Of a DNA stretch of 44,313 nt, positions 17,970-26,147 are shown in pieces. Below the pieces are notes generated by a model. That model was given only the letters and a program-made list of their open reading frames with translations. It was not told where the DNA came from and searched no databases. Both the position numbers and the translations under genes were made by a program. Every line of letters starts with the position of its first letter. The first letter of the stretch is position 1. The stretch comes from Nitriliruptorales bacterium (GTDB lineage: Bacteria > Actinomycetota > Nitriliruptoria > Euzebyales > JAHELV01). Where the stretch lies: positions 1 to 44,313 of the forward strand of contig JAHELV010000029.1 in NCBI GenBank assembly GCA_024644015.1. Reading direction: 5' to 3'.

Positions 17970-18199
17970 TGCTCCCACCCGACGCGGTGCACATCCGCGT
18001 GCTCGGTCGGCATGTCGCGGTGGGTCAGGCGCACGAGTGTGCCGTCGCCGTCCTGTTCGAGATCGATCTCGACGATGGTCGAGCCGGGCGGGAGATCCGG
18101 CATGTCGATCCAGCCCCATGTGAACACCCCCCGCTTGTGTGGCGACCGGTCGTTGGAGCCCGAGATGTGGTGACGTGGCGGTGCAGAAGTAGGTAGGCA
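17900..18199 (-). pseudogene. 5'-truncated SRPBCC/AHSA1-type domain remnant
   Basis: The minus-strand frame encodes the C-terminal two thirds of an AHSA1-like SRPBCC domain: HKRGVFTWGW, LPPGSTIVEIDLEQDGDGT, VRLTHRDMP, HRVGWEHYLTRLAV and GGDPGPD. An intact protein is about 150 residues. Here the frame is closed by a TAG at 18202-18200, only about 20 residues before the FTWGW motif, and no N-terminal half is found in any frame before the oppositely oriented small gene at 18267. GTG 18127 is the only internal start and would leave 75 residues, too few for the fold. It is best read as a decayed gene whose 5' part was lost. Confidence 0.7.
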
Positions 18200-18266
18200 C
18201 TACCCATGGCGGCACAGCCGTTGCGGCACAGGATGCGGCATGTCATCTGGCCACAGGAGCACCGCC

Positions 18267-18419
18267 ATGTCACACCACGAGTACCACGTCAACGCCATCA
18301 TCTCCGACCGCCTGCGCGAGGCCGAACTGGCCCGCCGCCGCGCCAGCCTCCGCCGCGCACGCCCGTGGGCACGCCGGCGTGCGCGGCTGGGGCGGCGCCC
18401 TCGCGTACGGTACGCCTGA
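18267..18419 (+). CDS. 50-residue Arg-rich small protein
   Basis: An ATG at 18267 with AGGAG six or seven bases upstream begins a 50-residue product: MSHHEYHVNAIISDRLREAE, then an Arg/Ala-rich amphipathic stretch with about 18 Arg in the last 30 residues. The first 20 residues have a normal soluble composition and helical heptad character, and codon third positions are strongly G/C. Short Arg-rich proteins with a similar layout are widespread and uncharacterised in actinobacteria. Possible roles such as nucleic-acid binding are speculation. Confidence 0.5.
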   Translation: MSHHEYHVNAIISDRLREAELARRRASLRRARPWARRRARLGRRPRVRYA

Positions 18420-18548
18420 CCACCGGCCTCGAAGGGCGCGCCCCCGCGGATCCCGTCCGGCCACGAGCGAGCGCCTCCGGGCGCAACAAGGGCGATCTCG
18501 TGGCCGTGCTCGCGTCATCGAGCAGCTCGAGACAGGACACGAGCCGTG

Positions 18549-18983
18549 ATGCAGCTCTCGGCATCCCAGATCATCCAACGACCTGCCGACGAGGTGTTCG
18601 CCTTCGTCGCCGATGCCGGCAACAACCCGCGATGGCAGCAGGGAATGCAGTCGTGCGAGTGGACGTCACCACCACCGTTGACCGTCGGCTCGACCTACCG
18701 GCAGCAGGCCACGTTCCTGGGTCGTCGGGTGGTCACCGAGTTCGAGGTTGTCGGGCACGAGCCCGGCCGATCCGTGACGATCCGTTCCACCAGCGGCCCG
18801 TTTCCCATACGGGTGCGACGGTCCGTGACGCCGATCGATGCGTCGACGAGTCGCGTCGACGCGGAGATCTCCGGTGATCCCGGCCGTTTCTTCCGGCTCG
18901 CTGGTCCACTGGTGCGGCGCCTCGCCCAGCGGTCGGTGACGGCCGACTACCGTCGCCTCAAGGCACTGCTCGACGGCGTCTGA
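18549..18983 (+). CDS. SRPBCC-family protein
   Basis: This protein of 144 residues (145 if the GTG at 18546 is used) shows the polyketide cyclase/START-like pattern: N-terminal strand MQLSASQIIQRPADEVFAFVADAGNNPRW, middle strands ending FEVVGHEPGRSVTIRS, and a long C-terminal helix (AQRSVTADYRRLKALLDGV). Such proteins bind hydrophobic ligands in a helix-grip cavity; no specific ligand or reaction can be assigned. It is not closely similar to the truncated remnant or to the SRPBCC gene at 30.95 kb. Confidence 0.8.
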   Translation: MQLSASQIIQRPADEVFAFVADAGNNPRWQQGMQSCEWTSPPPLTVGSTYRQQATFLGRRVVTEFEVVGHEPGRSVTIRSTSGPFPIRVRRSVTPIDASTSRVDAEISGDPGRFFRLAGPLVRRLAQRSVTADYRRLKALLDGV

Positions 18984-19134
18984 TCGCCAGCCTGGCTGCC
19001 CACGCGGGTGCACCCTCGACCGCATCCGCACGCAACCGCACCCTCGCCAACGCCGGCTCCTTCCCCGCTGTGGAATACCGGGGGGGCCACGATCGTTCCA
19101 CACGTTGGTCGCCCACCCGAGCGCAGGAGCCGCC

Positions 19135-20133
19135 ATGCCCGCCGTAACCGTCGAGGACATCACCGCACTGCCGCGTATTCACGGCACCGCGCCGGATGCG
19201 GTCGCTCGCCCCGTGCGGTCCGTGACCAGCGCACCGCGCGGCTTCGAGGGCGAGGGCTTCCCGGTGCGCCGAGCGTTCGCAGGTGTACCGCTGGAGGATC
19301 TGGACCCGTTCGTCCACATGGATCAGATGGGCGAGGTCGAGTACGCCCCCGGCGAGCCGAAGGGCACGCCGTGGCACCCCCACCGTGGCTTCGAGACGGT
19401 CACCTACATGCTCGACGGGATCATGGAGCACGCCGACTCCAACGGAGGTGGCGGCGTCATCACCAACGGCGACACGCAGTGGATGACCGCCGGAGCGGGC
19501 ATTCTGCACATCGAGACACCACCCGAGCACCTCGTGGTCAGCGGCGGACTGTTCCACGGCGTGCAGATCTGGGTCAACCTCCCGCGTGAGCTCAAGTGGT
19601 CACCGCCCCGCTATCAGGACATCCGCGGTCAGGACGTGGCGCTGATGGCGTCCGCCGACGGCGGGGTACTGGTGCGGGTCATCGCCGGCCGCGTGGCCGG
19701 TCACGACGGACCCGGGTCGACGCACACGCCCATCACGATCGCGCACGCGACGGCATCCCCGGGCGCCCGGGTGACCGTGCCGTGGCGTCACGACTTCAAC
19801 GCGCTGGCGTACGTGCTGGCAGGCCAAGGCACCGTCGGCACAGAGGAACGTCCGGTCACCAAGGGTCAACTGGCGGTCCTCGGTAGCGGCGACACCATCA
19901 CGCTGACCGCCGCCACCGGCCAGGCCAGCCATGAGCCCGAACTGGACGTGTTGCTGCTGGGTGGGCGCCCGATCCGCGAGCCCGTCGCGTGGATGGGGCC
20001 ATTCGTCATGAACACCCGCGCGGAGGTGGTGCAGGCGTTCGAGGACTTCCAGGCGGGGAGGCTGGGCAGCGCCGCGGCTGTCCACAACACGCCGACCGCG
20101 GTGGTCGAGACGTCCGAGGCCCAGCGCGACTGA
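19135..20133 (+). CDS. pirin family protein
   Basis: This 332-residue bicupin starts at ATG 19135 with GGAG upstream; an ATG at 19105 is in frame but lacks a ribosome site. The N-terminal cupin has the pirin metal signature: DPFVHMDQMG, then WHPHRGFETVTYMLDG and a later His/Glu pair (GAGILHIETPP). The C-terminal cupin (PWRHDFNALAYVLAGQGTVG, VLLLGGRPIREPVAWMGPFVMN) is complete. Bacterial pirins include quercetin dioxygenases and redox-linked regulators; which applies is unknown. The length is slightly above the usual 280-300 because of an N-terminal extension. Confidence 0.9.
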   Translation: MPAVTVEDITALPRIHGTAPDAVARPVRSVTSAPRGFEGEGFPVRRAFAGVPLEDLDPFVHMDQMGEVEYAPGEPKGTPWHPHRGFETVTYMLDGIMEHADSNGGGGVITNGDTQWMTAGAGILHIETPPEHLVVSGGLFHGVQIWVNLPRELKWSPPRYQDIRGQDVALMASADGGVLVRVIAGRVAGHDGPGSTHTPITIAHATASPGARVTVPWRHDFNALAYVLAGQGTVGTEERPVTKGQLAVLGSGDTITLTAATGQASHEPELDVLLLGGRPIREPVAWMGPFVMNTRAEVVQAFEDFQAGRLGSAAAVHNTPTAVVETSEAQRD

Positions 20134-20170
20134 CTGCAGCGTTACGGCTGACGCCGGGGCGCCCGGTACG

Positions 20171-21190
20171 ATGTGCGCGGTGGCAGGTTCCGCGCGCGAC
20201 GTGACGATCGACGGACGCACCGTCCGGGTCACGAGCGCGGACAAGGTGTTCTTCTCCGAGCGCGGCGAGACCAAGCTCGATCTCGTCGAACACTACGTCC
20301 GGTGCGCCGAGCCGCTGTTGCGCACGATGGGCGGGCGTCCGGTGCTGATGCAACGCTTCCCCGAGGGCGCGGGCGGACCCTCGTTCTTCCAGAAACGCGT
20401 CCCGAAGAACGCACCCGACTGGCTCGAGACGACCATCGTCAGCACCCCGAACGGCACCACGTCGCGCGCCATGATCGCCGCGGACGTCGCGCACGTGCTC
20501 TGGGCGGTCAACATCGGCTGCCTGGGATTCCACCCGTGGCCGTATCTCGCCGCAGACCCCGACCACACCGACGAGCTGCGCCTCGATCTCGACCCGCAAC
20601 CCGGAACCGAGTTCGCTGACGTCGTCGCCTCCGCCCGCGAGCTGCGAACACTACTCGACGAGGTGGGCGTCACGGGGTGGCCCAAGACGACCGGCCGGCG
20701 GGGTCTGCACGTCTACATCCGCCTCGAACCCCGCTGGGACTCCTACCAGGTCCGCTCTGGGGCGGTGGCCATTGCCAGGGAGCTCGAACGGCGACGCCCG
20801 GACCTCATCACGGCGGCCTGGTGGAAAGAAGAGCGCGGGGAGCGGGTGTTCGTCGACTACAACCAGAACGCCCCGCACAAGACGGTGTTCGCGGCATGGT
20901 CGGTCCGCGCACGGGTGGGCGCGCAGGTGTCGACGCCACTGCACTGGGACGAGCTCGACGACATCCACCCGGACGAGCTGACGCTGGCGACCATGCCGGC
21001 GCGCCTCGCGTCCGTCGGCGACCCGTGGGCCGGCATCAACGACGAGCCGCAGTCGCTCGAGCCCTTCCTGGCGATGCACGAACGCGACCGCGGGAACGGC
21101 CTGATGGACGCGCCGTGGCCACCGGTCTATCCGAAGCAGCCCGACGAGCCTCCCCGCGTGGCACCGAGCCGCGCCCGCAGCACCGACTGA
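20171..21190 (+). CDS. stand-alone LigD-type DNA primase-polymerase domain protein
   Basis: This 339-residue archaeo-eukaryotic primase-type polymerase resembles the polymerase domain of bacterial NHEJ ligase LigD, without ligase or phosphoesterase domains. Motifs: SADKVFFSERGETKLDLVEHY; LMQRFPEGAGG and FFQKRVPKNAPDW (nucleotide/end binding); the metal-binding pair in LRLDLDPQPGT; KTTGRRGLHVYIRL; and VFVDYNQNAPHKTVFAAWSVR. All metal ligands appear present. Stand-alone paralogues in mycobacteria are thought to act in repair gap filling with ribonucleotides. No Ku or LigD is in this window. The start could be ATG 20171 or GTG 20180. It is likely the first gene of a unit with the two small genes downstream. 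Confidence 0.88.
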   Translation: MCAVAGSARDVTIDGRTVRVTSADKVFFSERGETKLDLVEHYVRCAEPLLRTMGGRPVLMQRFPEGAGGPSFFQKRVPKNAPDWLETTIVSTPNGTTSRAMIAADVAHVLWAVNIGCLGFHPWPYLAADPDHTDELRLDLDPQPGTEFADVVASARELRTLLDEVGVTGWPKTTGRRGLHVYIRLEPRWDSYQVRSGAVAIARELERRRPDLITAAWWKEERGERVFVDYNQNAPHKTVFAAWSVRARVGAQVSTPLHWDELDDIHPDELTLATMPARLASVGDPWAGINDEPQSLEPFLAMHERDRGNGLMDAPWPPVYPKQPDEPPRVAPSRARSTD

Positions 21191-21305
21191 GCTACCGCCG
21201 GGCCCGGCTGCGGCGGCCACGTCCACCAGTCAGGACGGTGCATCCGCCAGACCGCCGGCGCGCGAACCACATCATGACCGACCATCTGGATGACGAGGAG
21301 CAGTT

Positions 21306-21542
21306 GTGACCAGTGACGTAACCGACTCGTACGTGACCAAGGGTGGCACCACCTCGTTCGCCGACTTCGGCAAGGAGATGTGGAGCTTCCTCACCGGCAA
21401 GGGCGCGGTGATCAACTACACGTTCGACGACATGATCGTCGAAGTGCCCCGTGAGACGGGTGCCGACGCTCCGCGCGCAACCTGGCGACTGCACGGCACG
21501 CTGCGAATCACGACGACCGACGAGGACAACGGCGGATCGTGA
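21306..21542 (+). CDS. 78-residue hypothetical protein
   Basis: The GTG at 21306 has GAGGAG upstream, but it also overlaps the stop of an 11-residue open frame starting at ATG 21274 (MTDHLDDEEQL), so it may be translated by coupling to a short leader. The product has a Trp-containing N-terminal helix (FADFGKEMWSFLTGKGA) and a beta-rich second half (INYTFDDMIVEVPRET, ATWRLHGTLRITT). It vaguely recalls small amphipathic Trp domains, not firmly. Its stop overlaps the start of the next gene (GTGA). Function unknown. Confidence 0.65.
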   Translation: MTSDVTDSYVTKGGTTSFADFGKEMWSFLTGKGAVINYTFDDMIVEVPRETGADAPRATWRLHGTLRITTTDEDNGGS

Positions 21543-21964
21543 GTGACGCGGCGATCGGCGGCCGCCTGTCGATCGACGCCGATCTGCAGCTGTCGATTGA
21601 CGGCGTCGACGCGACGCTCGCCGGAGACGGTGACGAGCTGACGCTGCGGACGGACAACCCGGCACAGCTGTCGGCGGCGCTGCGCCGCAGCGGCCTGTTC
21701 GGCCTGCTGCGCCGCGTCGGCGAACACGCCGACAGGACAGATGTGCGCCCTCCCTCGCTGACGGTCGAGGGACCCCGTGGCCGCGTGTTACGGCTCGACG
21801 GGGGGACCCGCGGCATCCTCACACGCCCGCTGGCCGGCCACACGGCGGTGACGGTCTACCGGCCGCAGGATCTGGTCCCGTCAGCGTGGCGGCGTCGGGT
21901 CGCCGCCACGCTTGTCGCCCTGGCGGTCGTCGCGGTGTGGGTGCGCCGGCGCTTGCGCCGCTGA
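21539..21964 (+). CDS. tail-anchored hypothetical protein
   Basis: This 141-residue protein starts at a GTG overlapping the preceding stop by four bases. The soluble part is beta-rich and regular (GRLSIDADLQLSIDGVDATL, LTLRTDNPAQLSAALRRSG). The C-terminus is one hydrophobic helix (RRVAATLVALAVVAVWV) followed by RRRLRR, giving a tail-anchored topology with a positive cytoplasmic end or a single-pass protein. Coupling to the 78-residue gene suggests the two proteins form a pair, perhaps the first acting on this membrane partner. No family recognised. Confidence 0.7.
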   Translation: MSDAAIGGRLSIDADLQLSIDGVDATLAGDGDELTLRTDNPAQLSAALRRSGLFGLLRRVGEHADRTDVRPPSLTVEGPRGRVLRLDGGTRGILTRPLAGHTAVTVYRPQDLVPSAWRRRVAATLVALAVVAVWVRRRLRR

Positions 21965-21995
21965 GTACCACGCGGCCCGCCCTTGCGGGTCGTCG

Positions 21996-22391
21996 TCAGT
22001 CGCGGCGGCGCAGCGGGTGGTCGATCGGCGTTTCGGTCAGTACCAGCACGAGCCCGTCCGGATCACGCACGACGGCCTCGATCAGACCCCACGGCTTGCG
22101 TTCAGGCCACTCGACGATCGCGACGCCGCGTTCGTCGAGCTCGGTGCACGCCGCGTCGGCGTCGGCGACCTGCAGCCAGAGCCGGACTCCGCCCGGCGCC
22201 GGCGGCCGCGGCTGGCCGGGCGACGTCTCGGTCAGCTCGAGGTACCCGCCACCGAGGAAGTAGACGATGCCTCGGTGGGGCCGGGTCCCCCACTCGCGGT
22301 AGCGCACCAGCCCGAGGCGGTCCTCGTAGAAGTCGATCGCCACATCGAGGTCGGCGGGTCGCAGCAGCACCCGGGCGGACAGCACGTGCAT
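21996..22391 (-). CDS. VOC (glyoxalase/bleomycin resistance) family protein
   Basis: This 131-residue protein has two beta-alpha-beta-beta-beta modules: HVLSARVLLRPADLDVAIDFYEDRLGL then GIVYFLGGGYLELTE, and VRLWLQVADADAACTELDERGVAIVEWPERKPWGLIEAVVRDPDGLVLVLTE. The metal ligand set is plausible (N-terminal His, Glu in the YLELTE strand, C-terminal acidic position). VOC members catalyse isomerisation, dioxygenation or drug sequestration; the substrate cannot be told. It lies just downstream of the GGDEF-EAL gene on the same strand. Confidence 0.87.
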   Translation of the reverse strand: MHVLSARVLLRPADLDVAIDFYEDRLGLVRYREWGTRPHRGIVYFLGGGYLELTETSPGQPRPPAPGGVRLWLQVADADAACTELDERGVAIVEWPERKPWGLIEAVVRDPDGLVLVLTETPIDHPLRRRD

Positions 22392-22436
22392 CCATACACC
22401 GTACCGACGGCTTCAACCGGCGAGCACCGGCCCGTC

Positions 22437-24623
22437 TCACCCGCGGCGCGTTGACCCGACCGGCAATGGCTGCCTGCCGAGCAGCCTGCCGACACCCGCG
22501 GCGTTGACCGCCGGTGAGAAGTAGGAGCCCTGCGCCAGGTCGCAGCCCAGCAGCCGCAGCTGCTCGACCTGCGTGTCGTCGCGCACCCCTTCGGCGACGA
22601 CGTCAAGGTCGAGATCGTGGGCCAGTCGAACCAGCGCGGCAGTCACCGCGCGGGCCTTCTCACCGCCGGACGTCAATCGGGACAGCGGGCGCACGAACGC
22701 CGCATCGAGCTTGAGCGTGTCGAGCGGCAACGTGTGCAGGTAGACGAGGTTGGAGTAACCGGTGCCGAAGTCGTCGACGGCGATGCGGACGCCCATGTCG
22801 TCGAGTGCCTGCAGCGCTTCGAGCGGCCTGCCCGGTGGCCCCATGACGGCGCTCTCGGTCAACTCGAGCTGGAGCGAGGAGGCGGGCAGGCCGGTGTTCC
22901 GCAGCACCGCGGCGACCTCGTCGACAAGATCGTGCTCGTGCAACTGGCGGACCGAGACGTTCACGCTGATGAACAGCTCCCGCTCGGGGGCGGCCCGCCG
23001 CCACTGTTGCAGCTTGCTGCAGGCGCGCTCCAGCACCGCTCGACCGAGGGCGACGATGGCTCCGGTGTCCTCCGCGATCCTGATGAACTGGTCGGGCGGG
23101 ACCCGGCCGATGTGGGGGTGCTGCCAGCGGACCAGCGCCTCGGCGCCGCGGATCACGCCGTCGTCGGTCGAAACGATCGGTGCGTAGTCGATGACGAACT
23201 CGTCACGCGCCAGCGCGCCGGGCAGCCTGGAGGCCAGCGCCAAGCGGTTCGAGTCCCGCCGGCTCCGCTCCTCGTCGTAGACCTCGCAGTGGCCGCTGCC
23301 CGCGTCCTTCGCCCAGTACAGCGTGACGTCGGCCGCCTTCATCACGTCGGCTGGTGTGGTGCCCACGACGGGGCGCTCGACGACCCCGACACTGGCGTTG
23401 AGCACGACCCGATGACCGGCCACCGCGAACGGCTCTGCGAGGGCGCGCTGCGCGGCTGTGGCGAGCGCGAGCACCCGGTCGACGCCGGATGTGTCCTCGA
23501 CGAGCATGGCGAATTCGTCGCCACCCAATCGCGCGACGAGGTGCTCGTCGGCGGCCTGCTCGAGCCGGCGGGCGACCGCACCCAGGAGCTCGTCGCCGAC
23601 GTCGTGACCAAGCGAGTCGTTGACGGGCTTGAACCCGTCCAGGTCGAGGTAGCACACCCCGACCCGCCCCTCACCCAACTCCACCGCCGACCGCAGCCTG
23701 TCCATGAACACGACGCGGTTCGGCAGGCCAGTGAGCGCATCGTGTCGTGCCTGATGCTCGAGGCGTTTGCGAAGCGTGCGCTGCTCCGAGACGTCTTCGG
23801 CCATCGCCAGCAGCTGCTGTGGCCGGCCGTCGGCGTCACGGATCAGAGAGATCGTGAGGTTCGTCCACACCGTCGAGCCATCACGATGTGTGTAGGGCCA
23901 CTCGAGCCGAACGTGGTCCCGCCGCCCGTGCGCCAGGTCCGCGTACAAACGCTGCGCGGTGGGATCGGCCCGCTGGTTGACGAACTCGGTCACCAGGTGA
24001 CGACGGAACTCCTCGACCGTGTATCCCAGCATGTCTGCGAACGCACGGTTGACGTCGACGATGCGGCCCCCCATGTCACTGACGCCGATACCGACGGCCG
24101 CGTTGTCGAACACCGCCCGAAAGCTCGCCTCGCTCGTGCGCAGCTGCGACCGCACGTCGACCTCGGCCGAACGGATCGCCTCCTGTTGAGCGAACATGCG
24201 GGAGCGAACGGCCTGCACATAGCCGGTTGCGACCGCGCCGCAGACCATTGCGAGACGGGCTCGTGCATCCACGTCATCGCCACATAGCCCGGCCGCGTCC
24301 AGCAGGTCACGCACGAGTACATCGAGCGTACGTCCCAGGGCGCGAGCGCTGACGACGCTTGCCTCTGCGACTTCGGCCCCGACAACGGACGCGCGATCGA
24401 CCGCGACCGTGTCGGCGCTGACGATCTCCACCAGCCGATCCGTCAGGCGCAGGAGCAGCTGCGACAGTTCCTCGTGGCTGAGGGCGTAGTCCCGTCGGTC
24501 CGCCAGCGCGGCCGACCAGGCGGCTGCCATGCCGTTGCGAACGCCGTTTTCTGAGCGCGCATCACCTGAGGCGTTCACCGGCGCACGCGGGGTAGAAGCA
24601 CCAGGGCCCTGCGTCATATTCAT
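22437..24623 (-). CDS. PAS-GGDEF-EAL cyclic di-GMP protein
   Basis: This cytoplasmic-type protein has about 728 residues from ATG 24623; the frame is open to 24749 and an ATG at 24530 is also possible. No start has a clear ribosome site. An N-terminal helical, globin- or RsbR-like region of about 150 residues precedes a PAS domain (FRAVFDNAAVGIGVSD, DVNRAFADMLGYTVEEF, PAC-like YTHRDGSTVWTNLTISLI). The GGDEF domain (HDALTGLPNR, RLGGDEFAML near residue 367) lacks a visible RxxD inhibitory site. The EAL domain (AEALVRWQHP near 497, ELTESAVMG, VDDFGTGYSN, LKLDAAF, VVAEGV) looks catalytically complete. It is divergent from the methyltransferase gene and not closely related to the GAF-type protein at 4 kb. 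Confidence 0.88.
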   Translation of the reverse strand: MNMTQGPGASTPRAPVNASGDARSENGVRNGMAAAWSAALADRRDYALSHEELSQLLLRLTDRLVEIVSADTVAVDRASVVGAEVAEASVVSARALGRTLDVLVRDLLDAAGLCGDDVDARARLAMVCGAVATGYVQAVRSRMFAQQEAIRSAEVDVRSQLRTSEASFRAVFDNAAVGIGVSDMGGRIVDVNRAFADMLGYTVEEFRRHLVTEFVNQRADPTAQRLYADLAHGRRDHVRLEWPYTHRDGSTVWTNLTISLIRDADGRPQQLLAMAEDVSEQRTLRKRLEHQARHDALTGLPNRVVFMDRLRSAVELGEGRVGVCYLDLDGFKPVNDSLGHDVGDELLGAVARRLEQAADEHLVARLGGDEFAMLVEDTSGVDRVLALATAAQRALAEPFAVAGHRVVLNASVGVVERPVVGTTPADVMKAADVTLYWAKDAGSGHCEVYDEERSRRDSNRLALASRLPGALARDEFVIDYAPIVSTDDGVIRGAEALVRWQHPHIGRVPPDQFIRIAEDTGAIVALGRAVLERACSKLQQWRRAAPERELFISVNVSVRQLHEHDLVDEVAAVLRNTGLPASSLQLELTESAVMGPPGRPLEALQALDDMGVRIAVDDFGTGYSNLVYLHTLPLDTLKLDAAFVRPLSRLTSGGEKARAVTAALVRLAHDLDLDVVAEGVRDDTQVEQLRLLGCDLAQGSYFSPAVNAAGVGRLLGRQPLPVGSTRRG

Positions 24624-24698
24624 GCAACATAGCGTGCCGAGTTCTCGAGCGACATTCGACGGGTGCATCGGCGGTCCGCGGGGGGTTCGCTTTGACCT

Positions 24699-24704
24699 AG
24701 ACTC
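24699..24704 (+). promoter_or_regulatory. possible -10 element for the methyltransferase gene
   Basis: TAGACT fits the TAnnnT pattern of actinobacterial sigma-70-type -10 elements and lies 40 bases before the ATG at 24744. No convincing -35 is seen. Weak evidence. Confidence 0.25.
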
Positions 24705-24743
24705 GTCGACGCAGCGCACAAGCCGAGCAGGTCGGGGGACCCC

Positions 24744-25550
24744 ATGCAACTACCCGATTGGGCTCCGGAGGGTGTGGACCTCACCAAGCCGAGCGCCGCA
24801 CGGATCTACGACTACATCCTCGGCGGCGGACACAACTTCGCCGTCGACCGCCAGATCGGCAGCGAGCTCGAGCGCACGGCTCCCTATGTCGCCGAGACCA
24901 TGCGCGCGAACCGGCACTTCCTGCGCCGCGCCGTGCGCTTCCTCGTCGCCGAGGGGATGGAGCAGTTCGTCGACATCGGGTCGGGCATACCGACTGCGGG
25001 CAACGTGCACGAGGTCGCGCAGCAGGAGAACCCCGACGCCCGGGTGCTGTACGTCGACATCGACCCGGTGGCGGTCGCGCACAGCCGGCGCATCCTCAAG
25101 GACGACGATCGCACCGTCATCGTGCAGGCCGACGTCCGCGACGGTGACGCGCTGTTCGAGTCGGACGAGCTCCGGCAGCTCATCGACAAGTCACGGCCGA
25201 TCGCGTTGCTGCTGGCCGGCATCATGCATTTCATACCCGACGAGGACGACCCGGTGGCCATTGTCGGCAGGCTCCGCGATCGGCTCGCACGAGGCAGCCA
25301 CGTGGTGATCTCACATGTGACATGGGAAGGTCAGCCACCCGAGGCGATCGAGGCACAACGCCTGTCCGAACGCACTCCGACGAAGATCATCCCGCGGTCG
25401 AAGGCGGAGATCGCCGCGATGTTCGACGGCCTGACCATGATCGAACCTGGACTTGTCCACTTCCCCCTCTGGCGTCCCGACGACCCCGCCGACGTCGTCG
25501 AGCACCCCGAGCGCTACGGCGCGTTCTGCGGCGTCGGCCGCAAGGACTAG
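24744..25550 (+). CDS. SAM-dependent methyltransferase, DUF574-type
   Basis: This 268-residue protein has the N-terminal signature of the actinobacteria-enriched DUF574-type methyltransferase family: VDLTKPSAARIYDYILGGGHNFAVDR. The SAM-binding loop is FVDIGSGIPTAGNVHEVAQ, with the acidic strand end VLYVDIDPVAVAHSR, then IVQADVRDG and LLLAGIMHFIPD. The C-terminus FCGVGRKD is typical. GGGGGAC precedes the ATG. Substrates of this family are largely unknown. It is convergent with the membrane gene downstream. Confidence 0.9.
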   Translation: MQLPDWAPEGVDLTKPSAARIYDYILGGGHNFAVDRQIGSELERTAPYVAETMRANRHFLRRAVRFLVAEGMEQFVDIGSGIPTAGNVHEVAQQENPDARVLYVDIDPVAVAHSRRILKDDDRTVIVQADVRDGDALFESDELRQLIDKSRPIALLLAGIMHFIPDEDDPVAIVGRLRDRLARGSHVVISHVTWEGQPPEAIEAQRLSERTPTKIIPRSKAEIAAMFDGLTMIEPGLVHFPLWRPDDPADVVEHPERYGAFCGVGRKD

Positions 25551-25588
25551 CCGCGGTCGAAGCGCCCTGTCTCCCGCTCTCGGCCGCT

Positions 25589-25645
25589 GGGGAGCCATTG
25601 CCCATATCGACCGGTTCGCGCCCCACAGCGTTTGGCCGGCTCCCC
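25589..25645. terminator. wide inverted repeat between convergent genes
   Basis: GGGGAGCC (25589-25596) and GGCTCCCC (25638-25645) form an 8-base inverted repeat around a 41-base loop in the gap between convergent genes. It could contribute to bidirectional termination; no T-run is present. Confidence 0.3.
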
Positions 25646-25648
25646 GCG

Positions 25649-26095
25649 CTAGTCTTGCGCCGATCCGAAGATGAGCTTGCCGAGTTCGACGACGATGGCC
25701 ACACCTACCCCGAACATGGCGACGATGAGCACGGACCGCGTCACGAGTGCCCAGTCGACCGCGTACGCGGAGAAGTCGAAGGGGAATACGCGGTAGAGGC
25801 GGACGGTGACCGCCATGCTGATGCCCAGCAGCACGATCTGGCTGGTCGACTTGAACCATCGTCCGTCATAGATCACGTAGAGGGCGTTGAAGACGATGGT
25901 CGCCGCGAGCGAGAAGTTGAGCAGCGGAAGCACCTGGGCGAACTCGTCGGTGAGGAACGGCAGCACGTCCCAGGCCAGCAGGTTGTTGACGACGTAGAGC
26001 AGCGCCGCGTTGACCGCGACGGCCACGACGTAGCCGGCCCGATGACCGGCCCGTGCGGGCGTTGTGCCATGTCGGGCTGGAGTCGTCTGTGTCAT
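25649..26095 (-). CDS. four-helix membrane protein, function unknown
   Basis: This 148-residue protein starts at ATG 26095 with GGGGGAG upstream. It has four hydrophobic segments (AGYVVAVAVNAALLYVVNNLLA, LNFSLAATIVFNALYVIYD, IVLLGISMAVTVRLYRVF, SVLIVAMFGVGVAIVVELGKLIF) and almost no soluble domain. It lies 52 bases after the larger membrane gene on the same strand, so the two are probably an operon and may form one complex. No family recognised. Confidence 0.75.
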   Translation of the reverse strand: MTQTTPARHGTTPARAGHRAGYVVAVAVNAALLYVVNNLLAWDVLPFLTDEFAQVLPLLNFSLAATIVFNALYVIYDGRWFKSTSQIVLLGISMAVTVRLYRVFPFDFSAYAVDWALVTRSVLIVAMFGVGVAIVVELGKLIFGSAQD

Positions 26096-26147
26096 GGCTC
26101 CCCCTTGCGTCCGCGAGGACGAGGCGACCCGGATGCCGGCAGCCCGT

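Noticed and set aside
24624-24749. Upstream extension of the PAS-GGDEF-EAL protein to 24749
   Set aside because: It would overlap the start of the divergent methyltransferase gene and consume the shared promoter; composition there is Arg/Pro-rich without motifs.
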